Numbered from the stretch's first letter, positions 27,501 through 39,365 are shown. The stretch is 64,000 nucleotides of DNA from Apodemus sylvaticus (GCF_947179515.1 NC_067481.1:84616845-84680844); one strand, 5' to 3'. Made by a program: numbers and translations. The notes: generated by a model from the letters alone, not told the origin.

Positions 27501-27562
27501 ACTTCTTTTTAAAGGAGCCCAAGCCTTTCTCTCTCCCAGAGGAATGCTGATTCCAACCAAAT

Positions 27563-27756
27563 CAGTGGCTCTCAGCCTGCGGGTTGCAACCCCTTTGGCC
27601 AACCTCTATCTCCAAAATTATTCATGTTGTGATTCAAAACCAGTAGCTGAAAGACAGTTATGAAGTAACAATCAAAATATTTTTTGATTGGGGGTCACCA
27701 CAACATGAGCTATTAAGGGTCACAGCCTTAGGAAAGGTGAGAAAAACTGATCTAAG
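27563..27756 (-). mobile_element. URR1-type hAT-Charlie element
   Basis: TCAGTGGCTCTCAGCCTGCG, GGGTTGCAACCCCTTT, AGTTATGAAGTAACAATC, TTGGGGGTCACCACAACATG and a closing GAGAAAAACTGAT match a near-full URR1 in reverse. The inverted ends are decayed. Confidence 0.85.
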
Positions 27757-28654
27757 TGAACCTTCCATATTGGCATCTATTCTAATGTCCAAATAAAACT
27801 TTGCATTTGTGTTAACTTAGAGTATGACTTCTGGGTTTACAAAATCAACAAAATTCCAATGTAAGGGCTTCCCTCAGACCAGTGACTTCCAAATAATTAA
27901 CTGCTCTGTGGGGTTTCCAAAGAGAAGAAGGACTGAGAAAGAGAAGTCCTTGACTGACCCATCCTCCAGAGGAGAGATTTAGTAATACCTCAGCAGGTAG
28001 TATTCAGGGATCATAAGAAGCTTCCGTTTCACTGCATAAAGCCAAGTGTCTACTCTTAAAGGTTTCTGCATGGGGAAAGAAAATATACTTAATATATAAG
28101 CTATGCTATGTGGCTGTTATCAGACAGCTTCCATTTCCCAGGGCTATAAGCAGCCCAGGGATGGGAGAGAATGCAGCTCCAAAAGAGAGAGCCTGCCGGG
28201 GTAGATAGGGCCAGCTCTGTGAAGCTCTTTGCAGCAGCACCTGGAAGAGCTAGCTTCTAATGTACCTAAAGTGCCCATAGTAGGCAGATTTTAAACCCAC
28301 AGCAAGCTGGATTCCAGTCCACACTTCTAAACTCTGGGGCATGACCTCAGAACCAAATCTCACACACCACTGATTCCTATAATCACTCTGAAACTAATCC
28401 GTAGAGCACCCTGATCCATCGACATGAACACTAAACTTGTTTTAGTGGAAAGTATGTTATGACAACAAAGACATTTGCTAGTGAAGAATAAATGTGCCTC
28501 AACGATTACTATTTTCTTGCTGTTTTTCTATGTGTATGTCTCAGGTATATCATGCTACACAAAATCTTTTTCTTCTATTGGTAGTTTCATAAAAAGAAAA
28601 ACTATACATTATTTAGTATCACATGCCTTCTTGATGATGTCTTAGTATGTGGCT
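27757..28654. other. no recognised feature
   Basis: Unique-looking sequence. Confidence 0.5.
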
Positions 28655-28666
28655 TTGTGTGTGTGT

Positions 28667-28714
<48 letters not shown>
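28655..28714. repeat. (GT)n microsatellite
   Basis: About 30 GT units with one AT interruption. Confidence 0.97.
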
Positions 28715-28718
<4 letters not shown>

Positions 28719-29043
28719 GTGTGCCCATGAATACAGATCTCCTGGAACTAGACTATTGGCAGTTTTGGCAGTTGTGAGCCACCTGACAAGGAGACAAAGA
28801 GTGAAATTTCAGTACTCTTTAAGCACAGTACACACTCTTCACTACTAAGCCATCTTGTCTATCCCCTCATTTGCTTTCCTTCTCAGATTTCTCAGTAAAT
28901 TAACTGTCCCTCTAAACATTAGTGACCTTATGCCAGCCACTATAGGGAATTCACATCATCTCAGTGATTTTTTTTTCTTGTGAACAAAATATCACATTCT
29001 TCAAAAATCAAACTGACCCTTAATTAATTATATGTATTACTTT
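28715..29043. other. no recognised feature
   Basis: Unique-looking sequence up to the TSD of the next L1. Confidence 0.5.
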
Positions 29044-29124
29044 AAAAATCCAGAGCCTCAGGGTTGTTGATTTGCATTTCCCTAATGACTAATGAAGTTG
29101 AGCATTTTTTAAGATGTTTCTCCG

Positions 29125-29640
29125 TCATCCGAAGTTCTTCAGGTAAGAATTCTTTAACTCTGTACCCCATTTTTTAATTGGGTTGTTTGGTTTTCTGGAG
29201 TCTAACTTCTTGAGTTCTTTATATATATTCGATATTAGCCCTCTATCTGATATAGGATTGGTGAAGATCTTTTCCCAATTTGTTGGTTGCCGATTTCTCC
29301 TCTTGATGGTGTCCTTTGCCTTACAGAAACTTTGTAATTTTATGAGGTCCCATTTGTCAATTCTTGATCTTAGAGCATATGCTATTGGTGTTCTGTTCAG
29401 AAACTTTCTCCCTGTACCGATGTCCTCAAGGGTCTTCCCCAGTTTCTTTTCTATTAGCTTCAGAGTGTCTGGCTTTATGTGGAGGTCCTTGATCCATTTG
29501 GATTTGAGCTTAGTACAAGGAGACAAGGATGGATCAATTCGCATTCTTCTGCATGCTGACCTCCAGTTGAACCAGCACCATTTGTTGAAAAGGCTATCTT
29601 TTTTCCACTGGATGTTTTCAGCCTCTTTGTCGAGGATCAA
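29125..29640 (-). pseudogene. L1 ORF2 fragment, post-RT region
   Basis: A 171-codon frame with QWKKDSLFNKWCWFNWRSAC at its start, then KSKWIKDLHIKPDTLKLIEK, the DKWDLIKLQSFCKAKD block and NNPIKKWGTEL. It continues the ORF2 of the RT fragment at 29665-30669 after a break. No endonuclease domain and no proper start are present, so it cannot function. Confidence 0.85.
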
Positions 29641-29664
29641 GTGGCCATAGGTGTGTGGGTTCGT

Positions 29665-30669
29665 TTATGGATCTTCAATCCTGTTCCATTGATCCTCCTG
29701 CCTGTCACTGTACCAATACCATGCAGTTTTTAACACTATTGCTCTGTAATATTGCTTGAGGTCAGGGATACTGATTCCCCCAGACTTTCTTTTGTTGCTG
29801 AGAATAGTTTTAGCTATCCTGGATTTTTTGTTATTCCAGATAAATTTGATAATTGCTCTTTTTAACTCTGTGAAGAACTGAGTTGGGATTTTGATGGGTA
29901 TTGCATTGAATCTATATATTGCTTTTGGCAAAATGGCCATTTTAACTATATTGATTCTACCGATCCATGAGCATGGGAGGTTTTCCCATTTTTTGAGGTC
30001 TTCTTCCATTTCCTTCTTCAGAGTCTTGAAGTTCTTGTCATACAGATCTTTCACATGTTTGGTAAGAGTCACCCCAAGATACTTTATATTGTTTGTGGCT
30101 ATTGTGAAGGGGGTCATTTCCCTAATTTCTTTCTCAGCCTGCTTATTCTTTGAGTATAGGAAGGCCACTGATTTGCTTGAGTTGATTTTATAACCTGCCA
30201 CTTTGCTGAAGTTGTTTATCAGCTGTAGGAGTTCTCTAGTGGAAATTTTTGGGTCACTTGGGTAGACTATCATGTCATCTGCAAATAATGATAGTTTAAC
30301 TTCTTCCTTTCCAATTTGTATCCCTTTGACCTCCTTATGTTGTCTAATTGCCCGAGCTAGTACCTCAAGTACAATATTGAAAAGATACGGAGAAAGGGGG
30401 CAGCCCTGTCTAGTCCCTGATTTTAGTGGGATTGCTTCAAGTTTCTCTCCATTTAGTTTGATGCTGGCTACCGATTTGCTGTATATTGCTTTTACTATGT
30501 TTAGGTATGGGCCTTGAATTCCTGTTCTCTCCAAGACTTTAAGCATGAAAGGATGCTGAATTTTGTCAAATGCTTTTTCAGCATCCAATGAAATGACCAT
30601 GTGGTTTTTTTTTCTTTGAGTTTGTTTATGTAGTGGATTGCATTGATGGATTTCCATATATTGAACCAA
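29665..30669 (-). pseudogene. L1 ORF2 fragment with RT catalytic motifs
   Basis: A 334-codon frame and the best preserved RT piece in the window. Motif A (SLDAEKAFDKIQ) lies at about residues 27-38, motif B (GTRQGCPLSP) at about 85-94, and the catalytic FADD of motif C at about 129-132, followed by KYLGVTLTKHVKDLYDKNF. Upstream ORF2 (30501-30779) is in another frame because of a run of T near 30606-30614, and the endonuclease domain is missing through 5' truncation. The frame opens at TTG. It is a relic within a twin-primed insertion. Confidence 0.9.
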
Positions 30670-31980
30670 CCCTGCATTCCCGGGATAAAGCCTACTTGAT
30701 CATGGTGGATGATCGTTTTGATGTGTTCTTGGATTCGGTTGGCAAGAATTTTATTGAATATTTTTGCATCGATGTTCATAAGGGAAATTGGTCTGAAGTT
30801 CTCTTTCTTTGTTGGATCTTTGTGTGGTTTTGATATCAGCGTAATTGTGGCTTCGTAGAATAGTTTGAAGAGTATTGGTGTTAACTTTCTTTGAAGGTCT
30901 GATAGAATTCTGCACTGAAACCATCTGGTCCTGTGCTTTTTTTGGTTGGAAGACTTTCTATGACTCCTTCTATTTCTTTAGGCATTATGGGACAACCCTG
31001 AGATTTCACCTTACACCAGTCAGAATGACTAAGATTAAAAATTCAGGAGACAGCAGGTGTTGGAGAGGGTGTGGAGAAAGAGGAACACTCCTCCACTGCT
31101 GGTGGGGTTGCAAATTGGTACAACCACTCTGGAAATCAGTCTGGCGGTTCCTCTGAAAACTGGGCACCTCACTTCCAGAAGATCCTACTATACCATTCCT
31201 GGGCATATACCCAGAGGATTCCCCACCATGTAATAAGGATACATGTTCATAGCAGCCCTATTTATAATTTCCAGAAGCTGGAAAGAACCCAGGTATCCCT
31301 CAACAGAAGAGTGGATGCAAAAAATGTGGCATATCTACACAATGGAGTACTATTCAGCCATTAGAAACAATGAATTCCTGAAATTCTTAGGCAAATAGAT
31401 GGAGCTAGAGAACATTATACTAAGTGAGGTAACCCAGACTCAAAAGGTGAATCATGGTATGCACTCACTAATAAGTGGATATTAACCTAGAAAACTGGAA
31501 TACCCAAAACATAATCCACACATCAAATGAGGTACAAGAAGAAAGGAGGAGTGGCCCCTTGTTCTGGAAAGACTCAGTGAAGCAGTATTCGGCAAAACCA
31601 GAATGGGAAAGTGGGAAGGGGTGGGTGGGAGGACAGGGGGAGAGAAGGGGGCTTACGGGACTTTCGGGGAGTGGGGGACTAGAAAAGGGGAAATCATTTG
31701 AAATGTAAATAAAAAAATATATCGAATAAAAAAAAATCCAGAGCCTCTCTTCTTCACCTGGGGACCTTCAAGTTGGTAGCACAAGCCCACTGATCTTCAA
31801 CATTAAGGGCTGCACAGTGGACAATGAGAGAGAAACCATTATCTGAGAACTTAAAATCTTCTCTTCGCTTTCCTATCTAACAAAATGATTCTTACAGAAA
31901 TTCTTTTATAGCTATCAGAGGTGCAAATCTTGATGGCTGGATCAAATTGTACCTCTAGCATACATACATACCTACTCTAA

Positions 31981-31981
<1 letters not shown>

Positions 31982-32031
<50 letters not shown>
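31982..32031. repeat. (GT)n microsatellite
   Basis: About 25 uninterrupted GT units. Confidence 0.97.
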
Positions 32032-32034
<3 letters not shown>

Positions 32035-32164
32035 ATACTCATCCAGAAAATACTAACTGCATTCCCTAACCCCCAATAGAAGTTCTTCGTGCTCTAGTGT
32101 AAGAAGATTTGCATTAATAGATCTTTAAACAAAGAAAGAAAAAGGATTTGCATTTGTAGTAATA

Positions 32165-32340
32165 AAAATTGATTCGCTGAGTACACCTGTGTACCAGACA
32201 CTGCAATAAACACTTTAAGCACTTGCCCTCATGACAGCTTGTGTTAAAGATTCTTCATTTCACAAATGAGAGAAGTAAGGATTAACCACCCAAGGTCAAA
32301 TAACAACCGGATCACAGAGATGAGATTTGAATTCGTCATC
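32165..32340 (+). mobile_element. MIR SINE
   Basis: TGTGTACCAGACACTGCAAT, AACACTTTAAGCACTTGCCC, TCATTTCACAAATGAGAGAA, CCAAGGTCAAATAACAACCG and TGAGATTTGAATTCG are in MIR order. A well-preserved copy. Confidence 0.88.
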
Positions 32341-34761
32341 CACTGACTAAATTCTGTGCTACGAGATTCCCCCAAAACGGTCAGGTTCTGGTGAACGGAA
32401 ATAAGCACCAGGCAGAGATCCAAAAGATAAAAATGTTCTTCCTTCAGCTGTGACACAAAGGAACTGGGTAGTTTTGACCGCGATGTTTCCCTTCTTTGGA
32501 TTTCCACTTCCTCTCCTATAAAGAGTGGTAATTGGACTACTAGATGAATAATAAAATTGCTTCCAACACTAATACATCACAGATTTAAGAGCGGCCACTT
32601 TGCACTAAAAAGAAAAAAAGAGGAATCTATGGACAATGGGAGCCATCTGGATGTGAAAATGATGAATGGCAAAAGCTGTTGAAGGGATACTCTCAGATGA
32701 ACATCCCTTGCCAGGGACCCACACACCACACTGCCTCTCCTGCAAATTGCCTGCAGCTGCACAGATCTAGAGGCCACTTCGAGTGCAGAACCCTTAACAA
32801 ACTGTTCGAGGCATTTGGTCTCGGGTTTCCCTGGAAGCTTATCTAGGTCTATCATAGGAGATGGCTTGTAATTTTGCCAGCTTTGTTATGAGAAGTAGGA
32901 CAGAGTTCTTTTGTTTGTCTGAACTCAATTATCACTTCACTCCAGAAAGGCAGGGGGGGGAGGGGAGGAGAGTGTGTGCAGATTCTTTCTTGAGTCATTG
33001 ATTGGTGAAGGTTTTTCACATCAATCAAAATGTGAAAATCACCTAAAGACACCTGTAATGTTCTAACTAGAGAAGGAAAACTGCCCTAGTCTCAGAGCTT
33101 GTACGGTTGTTCGAGCTTTTATAGCACTGTCCTTCCCGTTCTCTAGATCCTGGACCGTGATGTTCATGTAAGCTTACTGCACATCATTAGAGTCTTGTCT
33201 CACATTCTTCTGCCTGCTGTGTACTGACTCAGAAATCCTAAAGTCGTCTCACTCACTGAGGTCTCCTGTTCTTTTCTCTCTACCCCATGTAAACCCAAAT
33301 ATCTCCCAAAAGATGTTTTCCTACAAAGTAATAAAGAACTTGAAAGGGATTTTTATCTCCACAGACAGACCACAGAAAAGCCTAATGCACACCTAATCTA
33401 ATATACCTACCCTTGCTTTTGAAAATTTTGAGGCTATTTTACTACTGGGATTTTTCAAGGTTGTATTTTTTGCCTAGACATCCTGGTTTCTCCTATATTT
33501 GGCCTTCTCCCTTACCTCGTTGGATCCTTCATTTCTTGGGACAGCTGCTTAAAAGCTATATACCATCAGTGTCCTTAATTTTTAAAAAGGGTTGTTGCTT
33601 TTACCCTCTCCTTCCAGTCATGCTCAGGGGTTCAAGAAACTTGTTCCCTCTCAAAGAAACTGGTATGCTAACACAGAGAAAGGTGCTTGTGGCACCTTGG
33701 ATTTCTGCTCAATCTTGGCACAACTAAGTGACGTGAACTGAAGTGGGGGTCCATTTATAAACTGCCTGTTCTCTCTGTAGAACTTTGTTCATGAGGAAAA
33801 TTATTCTGAGAGTGACTCTGTATGCAAGTCAAGAAGCCTCTCTGCTGAACATACCAGTTCTCTTCCTCCAATTTTGTGGTTTCACTAAAAAGGGTTCCTC
33901 TTTTTCTACTCTTCATTTTCAAGGATGAAAATCGCCCAATATCTCTATATGAATGGCCATTCAATTTCTCAGTCTGCTCTAAAATTGTGTTCTGTAATTA
34001 GTAGAATACACTTTGCCCAATGCTTTTGTTCATTTGTCTTTTTTTTTTTCATTTTGGATTTTGCATGTTTGAAGCAAGGGATTTCTTGTTTCCCATTCCC
34101 TGTGTGAGCTCAAAGGGTAAAGCAGATAGAGGGACAATACCAATAGGATATTATGATATTAGGTAGGAATACAATGATAATTTTCATTGCATGAAAAAGA
34201 AATTGGACCTTTAAAAACTTGCAAATCATGGATTCTTCTTTTTTCAAAATTTAGTATTTTTTAAATAAATGAAAATAACCATTTATTTAAAATAAATCAG
34301 TGAGCTGCAGTAGAGTCCTGTAGTGTTAAACATTAAACCTGAAACAAAAATCTCTATTACATAATAAAATTATTGACTAAAAAGAGATTGAACTGGAGAC
34401 AATTGTAAATTAATTTGAAAGCAAAGAAAAACGACCATATTTTAGGGATTAACAAAAAAGAAAAAGGAGAATCCTGTGAACACTGTCTATGGCTCAAGGC
34501 AAAGTACAGACAACAGAACAAACAACCCAGCATAAAGGAACCAGATCTAAGCCAAGGCCGACAGCAAAATGTTCATGTACAGAAACTCGTGAGGCTATTA
34601 AAGCTTATTGCAATCAACAGAACACTGCTATCTATCTTAATGGAAACAGAACGTGTCTATAAAAAAATGAAAGAATTGATGAAGGGGTTTAAAACTGGCC
34701 TGTCCTCCCTCCTACCAAAAGTCCTGAAATGTTTAGCTTCTTCTAATCATTAGTTCAAGAC
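32341..34761. other. no recognised feature
   Basis: About 2.4 kb of unique-looking sequence, the longest repeat-poor stretch in this half. Short frames (for example 33413-33727 and 34415-34753) show no domain; the second opens at TTG. Confidence 0.5.
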
Positions 34762-34925
34762 TATGGTGGTTTCAAAGTAATCCCCCCATAAGTTCATATA
34801 TTTGAATACTTAGTCATCAGGAAACACACTATTTGAAAGGATTAGAAGGATTAGGAGGTATAGCTTATTGGAGGAATTGTGTCAGCAAGGATGGGCTTTG
34901 AGGTTTCAAAAGCCATGCCAAATGC

Positions 34926-34991
<66 letters not shown>

Positions 34992-35327
34992 CCCTCTCTC
35001 CCTTCCTCCCTCCCTCCCCCTCTCCCTGCTCCCTACCTTCCCTCCTCTCTCCTTCTCCCTTTCTCTCTCACTTAGTCTCTCTCTCACTCTCCCTCCCCCT
35101 CCCCTCCTCCCTCCCCCTCCTCCAACTCCCTCTCCCCTTCCACTCTCCCTCTATCTCTCTGCCTAAGGATCAACATACAGCTTTTAGCTACTATTCCAGT
35201 ACCTGATTGCATGTTGTCATGCACCTTGCCATCACAATAATAGACTAAACTTGTCTAAAACTGTGAGCAAGACCACAATTAAATTCTAAACGTTACCTTG
35301 GTCAGCAGCAGAACACTAAGAAAAAAC
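34762..35327 (+). mobile_element. MaLR-like solo LTR with CT expansion
   Basis: CTATGGTGGTTTCAAAGTAA, TTCATATATTTGAATACTTA, GGTATAGCTTATTGGAGGAA, GGGCTTTGAGGTTTCAAAAG before the CT tract; TACAGCTTTTAGCTACTATT, CACAATAATAGACTAAACTT, ACGTTACCTTGGTCAGCAGC and CAGAACACTAAG after it. The order matches the LTR type that ends CTAACTAAGACA, here in sense. Solo, no internal region. Confidence 0.75.
34930..35163. repeat. (CT)n polypyrimidine tract inside the LTR
   Basis: A pure (CT)n run of about 50 bp grades into CCCT/CCTCC-rich sequence. Members of this LTR type already carry a short CT run at this place, so it probably grew in situ. Confidence 0.95.
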
Positions 35328-35399
35328 AAATATTAACTGTAAACCATGAAGCCCTAGGCCCTTTGTACCCCATCTTCCAACAGTCTACTTTACAACTCC

Positions 35400-35585
35400 T
35401 TCCCTTGATCTCCAAGTTGCCACCTCATCATTCCTCATTGACCATCATCCCTTAACCACAGGGCCTTTGTTCTTTTACTTTCCTCTTTTTAGATGGTCTC
35501 CTCTCTCCCATTGCAATTCAAACTAGTTTCATGTCTTCAGCCTGCAGACAAAAGTTCAAACTACACTACTCATGTAAACATGGAT
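35400..35585 (+). mobile_element. possible L2 fragment
   Basis: CACAGGGCCTTTGTTCTTTT, CTTTCCTCTTTTTAGATGG and ATTGCAATTCAAAC resemble the L2 3' region by word order only. Weak. Confidence 0.3.
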
Positions 35586-35640
35586 TTGGATTCACACATA
35601 AAAATATAAATAAAACAGCATGTCAAAAATATTAATTCTT

Positions 35641-37855
35641 TTTATTTATTTTTTTCTTTTATTTATTTTTTTTACACTCCCCCCTCATCCACCCTCCAAC
35701 TGTTGCATATCCCATACCTCCTCCCCAACCCCTATCTCCACAAGGATGTCTCCATCACTCACCCCCCCATCCAACTAAAACTCCCTGGAGCCTCCAGTCT
35801 CTTAAGGGTTATGTGCAACTTCTCTGACTGAACCCAGAGCAACACACATGCACATCTGTTGCATGTGTGTTGGGGGCCTCATATCAGCTGGTGTATGCTG
35901 CCTGTTTGGTGGTCCAGTGTTTGAGAGATCTTGGGAGTCCAGGTTAATTGATACTGCTGGTCCTCCTACAAGGTCACCCTCCTCATCAGCTTCGTCCAGT
36001 CTTTCCCGAATTCAACCAGAGGGGTCAGCAACTTCTGTCCATTGGTTGGGTGCAAATATCTGCATCTGTCTCTTTAAGCAGCTTGTTGGGTCTTTCAGAG
36101 GGCAGTCATGCTAAGTCCCTTTTTGTGTGCGCTCCATAGCCTCAGTAAAAATGCCAGGCCTTGGGACCTCCCCTTGAGCTGGATCCCACTTTGGGCCTGT
36201 CACTGAACCTTCTTTTCCTCAGACACCCCCTCCATTTCCATTCTTGCAGTTATTTCAGACAGGAACAATTACAGATCAGAGTTTTGACTGTGGATGGCAA
36301 CCCGCTCCTTCACTTGATGCCCTGCCTTCCTGCTGGAGGTGGGCTCTATAAATTCCCTCTCTGTACTGTTGGACATTTCACCTAATGTCCCTTCCTTTGA
36401 GTCCTAAGAGTCTCTGACCTCCCAGGTCTCTGGTGCATTTTGAAAAATCCCCACAACATGCTACCTCCTGAAGTTGCCCGGCTCCATTCTTTCTGCTGGC
36501 CCTCAGGTCTTTAGTCTTTTTGCTTCACCCAATAATAGATCAGGCTGCCCTCTTCCCCCCCCCCCACATCCACTTTCCTTCCCAGGTCCTTCCCTCCCTC
36601 CCCACTTGGAATTGCTTTCTTCTCCTTGCCAAGTGGGACTGAGGCATCCTCACTTGGGTACCTCAGCTTGATCTTTGTGAGTTCTGTAGACGGTATCTTG
36701 AATATTCTGTGCTTCTATTTTTGTCTTATTCTTTTTCTTTCTTTCTTTTTTCCTTTTTTTTCTTATTTTTTTTTTTTTGGCTAATATCCACTTATTAGTG
36801 AGTACATACCATGTATGTCCCTTTGGGTCTGAGTTACCTCACTCAGGATGTTCCATCCATTTGCCTGCAAAACATAGGATGGCCTCATTCTTAATAGTTG
36901 AGTAGTATTCTATTGTGTAAATGAACCACATTTTCTGTATCCATTTCTTTGTCATGGGACACCTGGGTTGTTTCCAGATTCTGACTATCACAAACAAGGC
37001 CACTATGAACATAGTATAACATGTGCCCCTGTGGCATGGTGGGGCATCTTTTGGGTATATTCCCAAGAGTGGTATTGCTGTGTCTTCAGGTAGATTTATT
37101 TCCAATTTTCTGAAAACCTCCAGATTGATTTCCAGAGTGGTTGTATCAATTTTCAATCCCACCAGCAATGAGGGAGTGTTCCTCTTTCTCTACATCCTCT
37201 CCAACATGTGTTGTCACCTGAAGTTTTGATCTTGTCCATTCTGATTGATGTAAGGTGGAATCTCAGGGTCATTTTGATTTGCATTTCTCTGATCACCGAG
37301 GACTTTGAACATTTCTTTAGGTGCTTCTCAGCCATTCAAGATTCCTCTCTTGTGAATTCTTGGTTTAGTTCTATAACCCATTTTTTGGTTGGGTTGTTTG
37401 GTGATCAGTGGAACAGAACTGAACACCCAGAAATAAAACCACACACTTACAGACACTTAATCTTTGACAAAGAAGCCAAAAATATACAATGGAAAAAAAG
37501 AAAGCATCTTCAATAAATCATTTTGGTCTAACTGGCTGTCTCTATGTAGAAAATGTGTGTCACCTTGCACAAAGTTCAAGTCCAAGTAAATCAAGAACCT
37601 CAACATAAAACCAGATACACTGAATCTAACAGAAGAGAAAGTGGGAAAGAGCCTTGAACTCATTGACACAGGGGGAATTTCCTAAATAGAACTCCAATGG
37701 CTCACACTCTAAGATCAAGAATTGATAAATACAGAAACTGGAATGTTTCTGTAAGGCAATGGACATAGTCAATAGAACAAATCAGCAACCTACAAACTGG
37801 GGAAAAAGTCTTCACTAACCCCACATCCAATAGAGGGCTAATGTCCAAAATACAT
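35641..37855 (-). mobile_element. twin-primed L1 (3' end antisense, upstream part inverted)
   Basis: 35641-37400 is antisense L1: T-rich tail, 3' UTR (GAACCCAGAGCAACACACAT, TTAATTGATACTGCTGGTCC, AGGGCAGTCATGCTAAGTCC), then the ORF2 end through CATTTTTTGGTTGGGTTGTT. From about 37402 the strand flips to the upstream ORF2 region (GATCAGTGGAACAGAACTGA to CTAATGTCCAAAATACATA). About 25 bases of L1 are missing at the flip. The TSD AAAATATYAATTCTT lies at 35626-35640 and 37856-37870 with one mismatch. Confidence 0.9.
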
Positions 37856-37899
37856 AAAATATCAATTCTTAACAGGAGAAAGTTCATAAGTTATAAAAA

Positions 37900-37982
37900 T
37901 GTGTGGAGTGTGGTGGCAGATGCTTATAATCTCAACAGTTAGGTAGCAGAAACAGGAGAACCTGAGTTAAATTTTATACTGG
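37900..37982 (+). mobile_element. old B1-like fragment
   Basis: GTGTGGTGGCAGATGCTTAT, AATCTCAACAGTTAGGTAGC and ATACTGGGCTATAAAAAATG retain part of the B1 order. It is cut on the right by the next L1. Confidence 0.5.
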
Positions 37983-37983
37983 G

Positions 37984-38435
37984 CTATAAAAAATGTCCCT
38001 CGATGGAGGAATGAATACAAAAAATGTGGTATATTTACACTATGGAATACTACTCAGCTATTAAAAACAATGAATTCATGAAAATCTTAGGAAAGTGGGT
38101 GGAACTGGAGAATGTCATCTTGAGTGAGGTGACCCAATCACAAAAGAGCACACATGGTATGCACTCACTGAGAAGTGGATATTAGCCCAAAAGCTTGGAA
38201 TACCCAGGGAACAATTGACATATCAAATGATGCCCAAGAAGAAAGAAGGAGAGGCCCCTGGTCCTAGAAAGGCTCAGTGCAGCAGTGTAGGAGAATACCA
38301 GGATAGGGAAGTGGGAAGGGGTTGATTGGAGAATGGGGGGGGGGAGGGCTTATGGGACTTTCAGGGAGGGGGGATCTTGGAAAGGGGAAATCATTTGAAA
38401 TGTAAATAAAGAATATATCAAATAAAAAAAGAAAA
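37984..38435 (+). mobile_element. L1 3' end, 5'-truncated
   Basis: ORF2 C-terminal end (AATACAAAAAATGTGGTATA, GGAATACTACTCAGCTATTA), 3' UTR (CATATCAAATGATGCCCAAG) and the terminal AAATGTAAATAAAGAATATA, then poly(A). It is the variant with GAATATATC rather than AAATATATC, so it is not from the same subfamily as the 5.7-11 kb stack. Confidence 0.93.
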
Positions 38436-38514
38436 AAGTTAAATAAATGAAAAAATAAATAAATATTTTAAAAAATTAATAAAGCCAATTAATCAGGAAA
38501 AAAGACACAAGATT

Positions 38515-38545
38515 GAAAGAAAGAAAAGAAAGAAAGAAAGAATGA

Positions 38546-38621
<76 letters not shown>

Positions 38622-38630
38622 AAAGAAACA
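38515..38630. repeat. (GAAA)n microsatellite
   Basis: About 28 tetranucleotide units, flanked on the left by A-rich sequence that probably was a retroelement tail. Confidence 0.97.
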
Positions 38631-38849
38631 AAGGAATCGTTTAAAGAAAAACAAAAAGGAAATTGGGGAAAAAATAAAAAGTAACTGTATACTATGGATA
38701 AGGTATGAATATTATTTATTGATATAAAATATATTTGTTGCTTAACACCAAATCTTCTGACCAAAAATATGATGCAATTGCATTCAATGTATGACAGTGG
38801 TAGAGGGTGAGGGAGACACTTAAGCAGAGAGTAAAGATAAAAAATCATG

Positions 38850-39365
38850 GGGTACTTGGATGAGCTGGCCCCGCTCCTCATCAGAACAGTGCTGGAGAGC
38901 TGGTGGGATTACTAGATCAACTTGCACTCAGGCCCACATCAAGGGCTTTGAGTTGGCCCACCCTCACATCAACCTCATCTATGAACTGCTGGAGCATGTG
39001 AACAGACCAGTCCTGCAGAACCCGAAGTAGCAGGAACTCCATGACACAGTCATGTCAGTCACAACAGGGTATCAGAGAAGAGTCCTGATAAGGATCCGGT
39101 ACAGATATTGTAGCAGAAGACAGAGGTCTCATACCAGAACAAAGCCTCACTGCAATGAACTTTTGCAAGTAAGGCTGTTTGGACTAAAGGATATACTGTG
39201 TAACACACCATGACACACTACAGCTTGCATAGTGAAATATTTATTTATTTATTCTTTTGGAAGGAAGTTTGCAAGGTCAGAGGGAAAATGTGGAGAGATA
39301 CAAAGATGAGTGGGACTGGGGTACATAAAGTAAAATTCATGAAAAATCGAAGTTAATTAAAACAA
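38850..39365 (+). other. unassigned segment, possible retropseudogene or old repeat
   Basis: The left part (38850-39180) looks coding-like in composition: one + frame reads LAHPHINLIYELLEHVNRPV before a stop. The right part (39240-39365) is a purine-rich 3'-UTR-like segment (GTGGAGAGATACAAAGATGA, TGGGACTGGGGTACATAAAG) ending in an A-rich run. Stops and frame changes are frequent. I do not recognise the parent. It could be a decayed processed pseudogene or a low-copy rodent repeat. Confidence 0.3.

Larger units (their letters stand above)
29060..31731 (+). mobile_element. twin-primed L1 (upstream ORF2 inverted, 3' end sense)
   Basis: 29060-30988 is antisense ORF2 from the C-terminal region back through the RT domain. 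From 30991 (CAACCCTGAGATTTCACC) the sequence is sense and runs through the ORF2 end and 3' UTR to poly(A) at 31731. A 16-bp perfect TSD, AAAAATCCAGAGCCTC, lies at 29044-29059 and 31732-31747. Both halves contain the bases around CAACCCTGAG, a short duplication at the inversion point. This is the longest inverted L1 in the window. Confidence 0.94.

Noticed and set aside
34415..34753. 112-codon + frame rich in Lys in unique DNA
   Set aside because: It opens at TTG, lies in A-rich DNA that favours Lys codons, and shows no domain.
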